Assembly: GCF_017874715.1 (NCBI RefSeq)
Contig: NZ_JAGGLR010000043.1
Coordinates: forward strand, 1 to 62,737
Direction of reading: 5' to 3'
DNA: 62,737 bases
From: Streptomyces iranensis
Lineage (GTDB): Bacteria; Actinomycetota; Actinomycetes; Streptomycetales; Streptomycetaceae
Shown: piece by piece, positions 9,255 to 17,004 of the stretch
How the letters are laid out: each line of letters begins with the position of its first letter
How positions within the stretch are numbered: position 1 is the stretch's first letter
Translations under genes and position numbers: made by a program
Notes under the pieces: model-generated
What the model was told of the DNA's origin: nothing
What the model saw: the letters and a program-made list of their open reading frames with translations, nothing else
The model's database searches: none

Positions 9255-10637
9255 TCACCCCAGTTTCCGCTGCGCTCGCACGGTCGCCTCCTCGAGCTTC
9301 TGGCAGAGTCGCTCGGGGCTCAGCTCGCCGGTCATCAGGCCGACGCTGCCCTGCCAGATGTAGCGGGAGTAGATGTTCACGTCGATCGCCTGGTCGTTGA
9401 ACAGGGCCGCGCCGTCCCGTCCCGCGTTCGCGCTGAAGGAGTTGATCCGGCCGAACAGCTTGCCGAGCACTGGACTGTCCACCTTCACCGCTGAGGCGTC
9501 GAACCGGTACGGCGGGGAGACGAACATCGAGCCGGACCACCTGGCCAGACTGTCCGGCCGCGTGAAGTAGTCGAAGAACTTGCGCACGGCGTCGGCGTTC
9601 GCCTTGGCGGACACGATGATCGTGTCATTGCCGAGGGTGACCTCGTTGCCGTGGCCCGCTCCGCCTTCGACCGTGGGAAAGAGCATCACGCCGGGCGTGA
9701 ACGAGGGCGGGGTCTGTCGCATGGTCGACAGCAGCCACGAGCCCATCTCGTAGAATCCGGCCTTTCCGGCCAGAAACTGGCCGTCCGTGGTCGCCGCGGC
9801 CTCACCGAGAAAGCCGTCCTGGAACAGCGGTTTGAACGCCAGATAGTCGCGGAAGGCGGCGATCACCTGGTCGTCTGTCCACTTGATCTTGTCGCCCTGC
9901 TTGGGCAGGACCGTCCGGTTGTACAGCTGGGTGGCGGCGGCCGAGCCGAGCCTGCGTTGCACGAGGTCGTTGAGGTAGTGCCCACCGGGCCACTGGTCCT
10001 TGGCGCCGATGAGGATCGGAGTCCCGCCCGCTTTCTTGATGTGGGACATGGCGGCCAGCCACTGCGAGGTGGTCGTGATCGCGGCCGCGTCGACGTGGTA
10101 TTTGGCCAGGTAGTCGGGGTTGTAGAACACACAGTTGCCGATGGTTGCGCCGTCCGACAGGCCCCAGATCTTGCCGTCCACCTCGGACCCCGCGACGGCG
10201 CCCGCCCTGGCCTTGGACTTGATGCCCTGGTAGATCGAGGTGAGGTCCATCAACACGCCGGCCCGGGCGAGGTTGTACACCTCCGGGCCGGAGATGTCGG
10301 TGGCCAGTGCGGGAGGCGTGTTGGACGAGAACGCGGTGCGCACCGCGGGCTGGTAGGTGGAGCCGCTGCTGGGCTGCACCTGGTTGGTGATCTTGATCCC
10401 GGTGGCCTTGGTGAACCCGCTGAACATGGCATTCGCGGCCTTCTGCGAGTTCGGATCGGACCAGCGGTTCATGAAAGTGAGCGCGGTAGCCGCGTTGCCC
10501 CCGTTGGAGGACAGGCTGCACGCCTGAAGAGCGGGAAGCCCGGCGGCGAGCAGTCCCGCGCCCGCGCCCGCACGCAGAAAGCTCCTGCGTGACAGCGCTC
10601 TTGGGATACGGTCAGGATACGGAGCCGGTGAATTCAT
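9255..10637 (-). CDS. Extracellular sugar-binding lipoprotein
   Basis: 460-residue family-1 solute-binding protein. The N-terminus has a twin-arginine motif (LSRRSFLRAG) and a lipobox LQAC, so it is probably exported by Tat and lipid-anchored. The mature part starts with an LTFMNRWSDPNSQKAA strand typical of the fold. It captures the oligosaccharide for the two downstream permeases. A GAGAGG ribosome site precedes the ATG. Confidence 0.9.
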   Translation of the reverse strand: MNSPAPYPDRIPRALSRRSFLRAGAGAGLLAAGLPALQACSLSSNGGNAATALTFMNRWSDPNSQKAANAMFSGFTKATGIKITNQVQPSSGSTYQPAVRTAFSSNTPPALATDISGPEVYNLARAGVLMDLTSIYQGIKSKARAGAVAGSEVDGKIWGLSDGATIGNCVFYNPDYLAKYHVDAAAITTTSQWLAAMSHIKKAGGTPILIGAKDQWPGGHYLNDLVQRRLGSAAATQLYNRTVLPKQGDKIKWTDDQVIAAFRDYLAFKPLFQDGFLGEAAATTDGQFLAGKAGFYEMGSWLLSTMRQTPPSFTPGVMLFPTVEGGAGHGNEVTLGNDTIIVSAKANADAVRKFFDYFTRPDSLARWSGSMFVSPPYRFDASAVKVDSPVLGKLFGRINSFSANAGRDGAALFNDQAIDVNIYSRYIWQGSVGLMTGELSPERLCQKLEEATVRAQRKLG

Positions 10638-10669
10638 CGTTGAACCTCTCTTGAAAAGCTGCGGGCGAG

Positions 10670-11365
10670 TCAGCCCAGACACCAGCGAGTGGCGTTGACG
10701 AGCAGGCCGCGGAACGCCTCGAGTGCGAAGTCGTCGGGGTGCCCGAGGCTGGTGTAGAAGACCCGGCCCTGCGGGCGCTCCCGCACCCAGGCGACCGGAC
10801 TGGGGGTCGGCGCGTTCTCCGCATCGACCGGCTCGCCGTGGAGCAGCGGCCGACAGTCCGGCTGAGGTCGCACGCGGTACAGCCAGGACCGGGAGGTGAA
10901 CCGGTCCGGAATCCCTGCCAGCACCGGATGTTCGCCGGGCACGCGGGTGACCGCAGTGCGCGAGGAGTGGCCGTGGTGGCTCACCCAGGGCGAGCCGAGG
11001 ACGTCGCAGCCGAAGCCGTCGTTCCATCGGGCCCACGGTGAGTCATCGGGATAGTGGAAGGCGTGGGTGGCGGTGCGCAGGCCCAGGACGCTCCCGCCAC
11101 GCCGTACGTAGTCGGAGAGCTGGACCATCTGCTCGTCCGGCAGGATGCGGAACCGGGTGTATATCACCAGCAGGTCGGCGTCGGCCAGCACACCGAGGTC
11201 GCCGAAGCTGGAGGCGGGGAAGTCCGGCTGGTCGTCGAGCACATCCGGCACCCGGTAGTGGACCTTCGCGCCGGGCAGCTCCGCACCCACGTCGTCGGCG
11301 TACGCCGCCATCGTGCGGTGGGATCCGTACTCGCCCTCACCTGCGAGGATGACGATCGAGTTCAT
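10670..11365 (-). CDS. ThuA-like domain protein
   Basis: 231-residue protein of the ThuA (trehalose utilisation) class, with a glutamine-amidotransferase-like fold. Visible family features are the N-terminal VILAGEGEYGSHRT, LVIYTRFR, LSDYVRRGGSVLGLRTATHAF and a late RVFYTSLGHPDDF. Biochemistry in this family is poorly settled: roles in sugar-oxidation pathways and in disaccharide 3-keto chemistry have been suggested. Its position between importer and dehydrogenase supports a catabolic role. Confidence 0.8.
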   Translation of the reverse strand: MNSIVILAGEGEYGSHRTMAAYADDVGAELPGAKVHYRVPDVLDDQPDFPASSFGDLGVLADADLLVIYTRFRILPDEQMVQLSDYVRRGGSVLGLRTATHAFHYPDDSPWARWNDGFGCDVLGSPWVSHHGHSSRTAVTRVPGEHPVLAGIPDRFTSRSWLYRVRPQPDCRPLLHGEPVDAENAPTPSPVAWVRERPQGRVFYTSLGHPDDFALEAFRGLLVNATRWCLG

Positions 11366-12366
11366 CGCAGGCCCCCCTCGCCGTGCGGGAGCAGGAACAC
11401 CTTGCCGCACTCACCGGTGTCCTGGAGGTCCATCGCGCCGGACACGTCGTCGAGTGGGAACCGCGCGGTGACCATGGTGTCCAGTGCGTCGGCCGCGGCG
11501 CGCACGGACGTCCACATGCGATCGGCGTACCGCTGATGGTTCCAGTGCCAGCACCCGAAGACATCCGCTCCGATCGGCACCAGCGGCGGCAGCACGACCT
11601 CGCTCCCCCAGGCCACGATGGACAGGCGGCCACGTGGGCGCAGCGCGTGGGCCGCCAGGCTCGCGGCCCCCGGGGCGCCGCTGGTTTCGACGGCTGCGTC
11701 GACGCCGGTCAACTCCCCGGGGGCGAGGGCGCCCGGGTCGAGGACCTTGGCGGCGCCGAGTTCGAGCGCCAGTTTTTTGCGGAATTCCTGGTTCTCCAGC
11801 GCGAGCACCCTCGCCCCGCGCACCGCCGCGTGGATGATCGCGCCGAGCCCCACCGGTCCGCAGCCGGAGACGAGCACGGTGTCCAGCGCGCCTGTGTTCA
11901 TCCTGGTGTACGCGGTGAACCCGGGACCGAGTCCGCACACGGTGAGCGCGGCTCGCCGCAGCGGGATGTCGTCGGGTACCGGGAGCAACAACCAGTCCGG
12001 CTTGAGCGCGTACTCGGCATAGGTGGCGGTGCCGTAGGCGTTCCCGCTCTCGGTGAGCACATCCCGCTGGTCGGGGCAGTGGATGTGTTCTCCCGCCGTG
12101 CACAGCGAGCAGACGCCGCACCCGTTCTGCGGCATGATCACGACCCGGTCGCCCGCCTGCACGCGGGTTGATTCGCCGGCGTCCACGACGATCCCGGCCG
12201 CCTCGTGCCCCAGGGTGTCGCTTAGGTTCCCGGCGCGACGATCCCTGAACTCGGTGCACATCGGAGCGATAAGGATCTTGACGACCACGAGGTCGCGATG
12301 CGCGCGGGGCCGTTCCCGATCGACGAGCTCGACCTGTCCCGGCGAGGTGATCGCGGCGGCCTTCAT
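11362..12366 (-). CDS. Zinc-dependent medium-chain dehydrogenase (polyol/alcohol type)
   Basis: 334-residue MDR-family dehydrogenase. The N-terminal GroES-like domain contains the catalytic Cys in APMCTEF and Glu in LGHEAAG. The structural zinc lobe has four Cys (CGVCSLCTAGEHIHC). The Rossmann fold carries GCGPVGLGAI. Likely NAD(P)-dependent oxidation of a sugar or polyol hydroxyl, analogous to sorbitol or threonine dehydrogenases. It could make the ketose that feeds the epimerase and AraB. Overlaps both neighbours by four bases. Confidence 0.85.
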   Translation of the reverse strand: MKAAAITSPGQVELVDRERPRAHRDLVVVKILIAPMCTEFRDRRAGNLSDTLGHEAAGIVVDAGESTRVQAGDRVVIMPQNGCGVCSLCTAGEHIHCPDQRDVLTESGNAYGTATYAEYALKPDWLLLPVPDDIPLRRAALTVCGLGPGFTAYTRMNTGALDTVLVSGCGPVGLGAIIHAAVRGARVLALENQEFRKKLALELGAAKVLDPGALAPGELTGVDAAVETSGAPGAASLAAHALRPRGRLSIVAWGSEVVLPPLVPIGADVFGCWHWNHQRYADRMWTSVRAAADALDTMVTARFPLDDVSGAMDLQDTGECGKVFLLPHGEGGLR

Positions 12367-13274
12367 CGCGTCGCTCCGCTGCGGCGGGCCCGGTCGGCGA
12401 GCGTGCGGACGAACGGCACGGCGGTGGCGGCATCGCGCTCGGTGGTCGGGCAGAAGCAGAAGTCGACCGTCCACCAGTCAAGATCGAGGGCGGTACGGCC
12501 GAGTGCGGCGATGATCCCGTCGAAGTCGAGCTTGCCGGTGCCGAACGGCAGGTGTGCGCTGGTCTCCTCATCGTGCAGGGAGCCATCTCCGTCGATCAGG
12601 TGCAGGTGCCCGACGTAGGGGGCGAGCAGGCGCGCGTATTCGGCGACCCCGCCGGCCAGCAGCTCCGGGTCGTCGCCGTGCCGGGCGCCGGCGACCGCGC
12701 CCGCGTAGGCGTGCGAGGTGTCGAACAGGACGGTGAAATTCTGATGCGCGACGGTGTGGATCAGTTCCTGGACGTCGCTGGGCCGGTTCAGCCAGAAACC
12801 CGGCTCGAACTCCCACACCATCCGCACTCCGGCGTCCGCGCAGCGCCCGGCGGCCTGGCGCCAGGTGTCGGCCAGGTGCTCGAGACGTGAGCGATCCACC
12901 GGGCCGGGCGGGGAGATCGAGTCCACCCGCAGCGTCGAGATTCCCATACGCCCGCAGAAGGTCAGCACGGACTCGATGCGCGCGAGGTAGTCGGCGGCGG
13001 GCACGTCGGCGGGCGGGGTGGAATGGAGGTCCGGGGCGTAGGCGGAGACACCCAACCCCAGTTCGGCGAGCCGGTCCCGCAAGCGGGCGCAGTCGGCCGG
13101 GGTGAAATCCTCGTCGTGCGGGTGTGGCCGGAAACCGTTGATCTCCACGCCGTCGTAGCCGACCTCGGCGGCATAGCCGCACAGCCGGTCGAAATTCCAG
13201 GGATCCGCAGCGAACGGGCCGAAGGCGAACGCCCAGCTGCCCAGCGCGATCCGCGGTGCTGCTTCGTCGGACAC
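12363..13274 (-). CDS. Sugar phosphate isomerase/epimerase (TIM barrel)
   Basis: 303-residue xylose-isomerase-like barrel and first gene of the minus-strand operon. Motifs include YDGVEINGF, VSAYAPDLHS, a Glu in MVWEFEPGFW, the metal Asp/His in LFDTSHAYAG and GHLHLIDGDGS. The GTG at 13274 was chosen because a GGAGA site lies six bases upstream and homology starts there. It is the third paralogous barrel in this lobe. The substrate is unknown. Confidence 0.8.
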   Translation of the reverse strand: MSDEAAPRIALGSWAFAFGPFAADPWNFDRLCGYAAEVGYDGVEINGFRPHPHDEDFTPADCARLRDRLAELGLGVSAYAPDLHSTPPADVPAADYLARIESVLTFCGRMGISTLRVDSISPPGPVDRSRLEHLADTWRQAAGRCADAGVRMVWEFEPGFWLNRPSDVQELIHTVAHQNFTVLFDTSHAYAGAVAGARHGDDPELLAGGVAEYARLLAPYVGHLHLIDGDGSLHDEETSAHLPFGTGKLDFDGIIAALGRTALDLDWWTVDFCFCPTTERDAATAVPFVRTLADRARRSGATR

Positions 13275-13431
13275 GATTGTCTCCTTGACTGGACCCGACT
13301 GTTGGAACGCACTCAAGCTAGCCCCGGGACCTGCGGAATCACTTGGAAGAAAATGCGCCGCTGTTGGAAAAAACTGCTGTGGAGCTCGACGGCACCCCGA
13401 TCTCCAGCGAGTATTTGGAGCGGAGGTGACC
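13275..13431. promoter_or_regulatory. Divergent promoter region with repeated TTGGAA motif
   Basis: The 157-bp gap separates the minus-strand catabolic operon from the plus-strand AraC gene. Three same-strand copies of a TTGGAA-headed motif occur: TTGGAACGCACTC at 13302, TTGGAAGAAAATGC at 13343 and TTGGAAAAAACTGC at 13364. The last two are 21 bp apart, two helical turns, the arrangement AraC-family dimers often bind. A related pair lies at 28386-28421. Operator function is inferred. Confidence 0.5.
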
Positions 13432-14211
13432 GTGGCCAGTGACGAGAGTGCCCAGCCCGAACTCACGGCGCAGTGGGGCAAGGCCCTGCTCGACGCGTTC
13501 GATCAGATCGAGGACGTCGGTGTCTTCGTCAAGGACGCCGAGCGCCGGTTCGTCGCGTGCAGCGAGCCGATCGCCCAATCGCTCGGCTACCGTCATTCGT
13601 GGCAGCTGTTCGGCCTGCGTGACGAGGACATTTCGCCCGAGTACCTGGTCGAGCACTATCGTGGCCACGACGAGCATGTGCTCTCCACCGGGGACGCCCT
13701 GATCGATCTCGTGGAGCTGGTGCGCAACCCCAACGGCTCCTACGACTGGTTCCTCACCACCAAGACCCCGGTCCGGCCTCATGCCGGGGCACCGATCGGG
13801 ATCGTGGGGGTCACCAGGGCACTGACCAAACGGGACTCCGTCTCTCGCCGGCTGCTCAGCCTGACGCCCGCGGTGGAACTGATCTCGCGTGAATACACCC
13901 GCGCGCTGTCCATCGAGGAGCTGGCCACGACCGTTTCGCTGTCGCCCAGCCACTTCAGCCGCAGCTTCAAGGCGCATTTCGGCGCCACACCCCACCAGTA
14001 CCTGCGGCGGGTGCGGCTGATGGCCGCGTGCGATCTGCTGGCCACATCGGACCTTCCGATGTCGGTGATCGCCAACCAGACCGGGTTCTACGACCAGAGC
14101 CATCTGAGCAACGAATTCAAGAAGGAGAGGGGCATCACCCCCGCCGAGTACCGGGCGGCACACGGAAACACCTCGCAGGCACGCCGGTCCCGCGTTCCTT
14201 TCAACCCGTGA
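13432..14211 (+). CDS. AraC-family regulator with PAS-like sensor domain
   Basis: 259-residue transcriptional regulator. Residues about 15-130 resemble a PAS fold (DQIEDVGVFVKDAERRFV, LGYRHSWQLFGLRDEDI, and WFLTTKTPV toward the end). Residues about 150-250 are the double helix-turn-helix (SIEELATTVSLSPSHFSRSF and YDQSHLSNEFKKERGITPAEY). The GTG at 13432 is preceded by GGAGGTGA. It diverges from the minus-strand operon and probably controls it. A PAS sensor instead of the usual cupin arm is less common for sugar regulators, so the signal may be a small aromatic, haem or redox-type ligand, or a sugar. Confidence 0.88.
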   Translation: MASDESAQPELTAQWGKALLDAFDQIEDVGVFVKDAERRFVACSEPIAQSLGYRHSWQLFGLRDEDISPEYLVEHYRGHDEHVLSTGDALIDLVELVRNPNGSYDWFLTTKTPVRPHAGAPIGIVGVTRALTKRDSVSRRLLSLTPAVELISREYTRALSIEELATTVSLSPSHFSRSFKAHFGATPHQYLRRVRLMAACDLLATSDLPMSVIANQTGFYDQSHLSNEFKKERGITPAEYRAAHGNTSQARRSRVPFNP

Positions 14212-14300
14212 GCCGTCGCGACTGCCACCGGGTGTCCCGAGCGCAGTTCGGCCTGGACGACGTCGGTGACCTGCGTCATCGGCGTGGAAACCCGGGTGCT

Positions 14301-14318
14301 CGGACCTCCTGCGGTCCG
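14301..14318. terminator. Hairpin between convergent genes
   Basis: CGGACC and GGTCCG pair around a six-base loop between the AraC gene and the minus-strand oxidoreductase/isomerase remnant. It is placed to act as a bidirectional terminator, but there is no clear T-run. Confidence 0.35.
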
Positions 14319-14326
14319 GCGGGCGC

Positions 14327-14690
14327 TCACAGGTGGTCCGGGCGCAGTTCCGCCCACGACGGATGCCGTCCCAGTCGGTGTTCGATGCCCCGGAGGGCGT
14401 CTCGGGACCGGCGGAAGTTCTCGTATGCGTCGCCGCCGATCCCGTATCCCTGCACGCCGAGCCATCCGTGGTAGTCGAGGGAGCCCAGCAGCCCCAGAAA
14501 GGCGAAGTTGTCGAACTCGCCTTCCCCGATCGTTCGATGGTCGCCGGAAAGCACTGCCCGGTGATCCGGCGGCTGCCGTTCGTGTTGACCCGCCGCAGGT
14601 ACAGAAGCGCCGCGTCCAGAAAGCGGTGGGCCACGTCGTCGCCCGCGGGGTCGGAGCATGGAAAACGCCCGGTTTCGTGTCCTCCGATCG
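14327..14690 (-). pseudogene. Remnant of a sugar isomerase/epimerase (C-terminal part)
   Basis: Minus-strand translation gives the end of a xylose-isomerase-like barrel: DHRTIGEGEFDN, LDYHGWLGVQGYGIGGD and a final helix FRRSRDALRGIEHRL. Upstream of about 14560 the matching sequence moves to another frame (VAHRFLDAALLYLRRVN). No start codon or N-terminal half is present. The reading frame of the neighbouring oxidoreductase runs straight into it, which suggests that a deletion joined the two genes. Confidence 0.7.
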
Positions 14691-15768
14691 ACGGCCTGGA
14701 CGAGCCGGATCGCGCGGTGTCGATGATCGCCTGCAACCATCGGAAAGTGAACAGCGACCGTTCGGTGACGGCGAACGGGCCGGTCCCTTGCCCGGATTTC
14801 AACGCCCGGACGAACTCGTGCAGCGGCCGGGAGTGAAAAGACGGCCCGGCCGTGGCCGACCGCCGGTCGTCGGCCGACGGCATCCCGTTGTCATCGCGGG
14901 TAAGGCGTACCTGGTTCGAACCCATCCAGTCCAGCCAGTCCCAGCTGACCGCGGCGTCGGTTCCCTCGATCTCCACGAGGGACCGTTCGGCTCCGTGGGT
15001 GCAGGCCGCGCGTTCGTAGGTGGCTTCGGCCAGGCGACCGTCTCCCAAGTCCAACCGCATGTGCGCTCCCACGTGTTGCTCGGAACGCGCGCTCTCGTCG
15101 CCGTGCGGCCCGCCGGTGGCCGGCGTGCCGAACCAGGCGGACCGGACTTCGACGGATCGTGGTTGGAGCACCTCGTCGAGCACGGCGATGTCGTAGGGAC
15201 CCCAGTCCATGGTCACCCCGCCTCCGCTGAGCTCCGGGTCACGGAACCAGCCGGACTCCGGCTGGAAGTCGAAGCCGCTGCGAGCCCGGCGCCTTTTGTT
15301 GACGAAGCTCACGTAGTAGAGATCGCCCAGCTCACCGGAACGGACCAGGCTGCGGACCTCCTGAGTAGTCGCCAAACCGCGAAAGCGCATGTCGGCGCAG
15401 CCCAGGGCGACGCCGTGCTCGGTGGCCAGCCGTGCCAGATCCTGGGCCTGTTCGACGTTGAGGGCGAGCGGCTTCTCATACAGAACGGGACGAGCGGTCG
15501 CCATCGCGGCCGCGACCAGTTGGTGATGAGTGAAGGGCGGGGTGGCCACCACGGCCACATCGTCCGGGCGTGGGTGGATCGCCAGCAGAGACTCGGCCCG
15601 GGTGTGCGCGGTGGCCGCGGGGAACTCGGCGGTGAACCGGGCCAGCGCGGCGGGGTTCGGATCGCAGACATGCAGTTCGACTCCATCGGGCAGGACCGCG
15701 GGATCGTACGCCCCCACCACGTGGTGTCGTGCGATGGCGCCCGCACCGACCAGCATCACTCGTCGCAT
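14691..15768 (-). CDS. Gfo/Idh/MocA-family oxidoreductase, 3' end fused to remnant
   Basis: About 359 recognisable residues of an NAD(P)-dependent sugar oxidoreductase. The Rossmann motif is VMLVGAGAIARHH, then VAVVATPPFTHH, the EKPLALN catalytic-Lys motif and a C-terminal domain through FRWLQAIIDTARSG. The Met at 15768 has a GGTGG site. A Met at 15789 has none. No stop codon follows the end of homology: the frame runs on through the isomerase remnant and, in principle, antisense to the AraC gene, down to 13339. The protein therefore has an abnormal tail or is inactive. It diverges from the LacI-type regulator. Confidence 0.75.
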
Positions 15769-15899
15769 GCCGCCACCTTGCACTTTCATATTTCGCGAAA
15801 ATTTCTGTCACGATAGGGCCGGACACCGGCCCGGTCAACGGGCAGTGTCGTCGCGGATCTGGCAGTCGGGTGCTGCCGGGACGCTGCGGAGGGAGAGAG
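15769..15899. promoter_or_regulatory. Divergent promoter with TTTCGCGAAA palindrome
   Basis: A perfect 10-bp palindrome, TTTCGCGAAA at 15791-15800, with overlapping GAAAATTTC, lies between the divergent oxidoreductase and LacI-type genes. LacI-family operators are typically palindromes with a central CG, so this is a good autoregulatory operator candidate. It is inferred from position and symmetry. Confidence 0.5.
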
Positions 15900-16925
15900 A
15901 TGGCTGCAACGGAGTCGCCGCGGACCACGATCGCGGACATCGCGCAGGCGGCGGGAGTATCGGCGCCGACGGTGTCCAAGGTCCTCAACGGTCGGCAGGG
16001 CGTTTCGTCGGCCACCCGCGAACGGGTGACCGAGCTGCTGCGCGAGCACGGCTACGCGCCGCGCCGTTCGGGGGGCCGGCTCACCGGCGTGATCGAACTG
16101 GTGCTCAGCGAACTCGACAGCCCCTGGTCAGCAAGCCTGATCCAGGCCATGGAAGCCGCGGTGTACGCCGAAGGGCTGGCGCTTGTGCTGTCCCGGCTGC
16201 GCCCGGGCAAGGCGGATGAGTGGCTGGACCACATCGCGTCCCGCAACCCCGATGGCGTGGTGTTCGGCGTTGTGGAGACCACGGCTGAACAACGTGACCG
16301 GCTCCGCGAGCTGATGGTGCCGTTCGTGGTCATCGATCCCGAGGGCAACCAGAAGGCCAGGGTCCCCACGGTCGGGCTCACCCATTGGCGCGGAGCGCAC
16401 GCCGCGACCGAACATCTCGTCACGTTGGGCCACCGGCGGATCGCGACCATCGGCGGCCCCCTGCGCCTGCTGTGCAGCCGGGCCCGCGCCGACGGGTTCC
16501 GCGCGGCGGCGGCCGCCGCCGGGCTGGACGTACCGCCGGAGTTCGTCGTGCACACCGAGTTCGGCTACGAGCCCGGCCGGGACGCGGCGGCCGGACTACT
16601 GGCCCTGCCCACCCCGCCGACCGCGATCTTCGCGGCATCCGACGAGCAAGCGCTCGGCGTGTACGAGGCCGCCCGGCGCAGGGGCCTGCGCGTCCCCGAC
16701 GACGTGAGCGTGGTCGGCTTCAATGACGCGCCCATCGCGAGCTGGGCGTCTCCCCCGCTGACCACGGTCCGGGAGCCCATCGAGGACGTGGCCGGGCAGG
16801 CGGTACTGCTGCTCGGCAGGCTCATGGCGGGCCGGACCCCCGGTCCGGGGGTGGAACTGGCCACCGAGCTGGTCGTCCGGGAGAGCACTGCCGCCCCGTC
16901 CACGGGCCGGCGCCGAACTCAATGA
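15900..16925 (+). CDS. LacI-family transcriptional regulator
   Basis: 341-residue repressor. The N-terminal helix-turn-helix with hinge is TIADIAQAAGVSAPTVSKVL followed by NGRQGVS. The periplasmic-binding-protein-like ligand domain covers about residues 60-335 and includes VVGFNDAPIASWASPPLTTV. The ATG at 15900 follows GGAGGGAGAGAG. The longer frame upstream is shadow. It precedes the second ABC importer by 79 bp and probably represses it until the sugar is present. Confidence 0.92.
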   Translation: MAATESPRTTIADIAQAAGVSAPTVSKVLNGRQGVSSATRERVTELLREHGYAPRRSGGRLTGVIELVLSELDSPWSASLIQAMEAAVYAEGLALVLSRLRPGKADEWLDHIASRNPDGVVFGVVETTAEQRDRLRELMVPFVVIDPEGNQKARVPTVGLTHWRGAHAATEHLVTLGHRRIATIGGPLRLLCSRARADGFRAAAAAAGLDVPPEFVVHTEFGYEPGRDAAAGLLALPTPPTAIFAASDEQALGVYEAARRRGLRVPDDVSVVGFNDAPIASWASPPLTTVREPIEDVAGQAVLLLGRLMAGRTPGPGVELATELVVRESTAAPSTGRRRTQ

Positions 16926-16976
16926 AGAAACATTCTAGAAACTCTTGCTCACTCGCGGCGCCGTAGGTCACGATGC

Positions 16977-16999
16977 GGTACCCCTTCTTTGGAGGTACC
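16977..16999 (+). promoter_or_regulatory. Hairpin enclosing the RBS of the second binding protein
   Basis: GGTACC at 16977-16982 can pair with GGTACC at 16994-16999. The second arm overlaps the GGAGG ribosome site (16991-16995) that serves the ATG at 17005. Folding would partly hide the site, so translational control is possible. The stem is only six pairs (eight with a bulge). Confidence 0.35.
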
Positions 17000-17004
17000 G
17001 CTCG

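Noticed and set aside
13339..14690. Extension of the oxidoreductase reading frame antisense through the AraC gene
   Set aside because: It is an open frame created by high GC and lack of a stop. The plus-strand AraC protein has full domain homology, the antisense translation has none.
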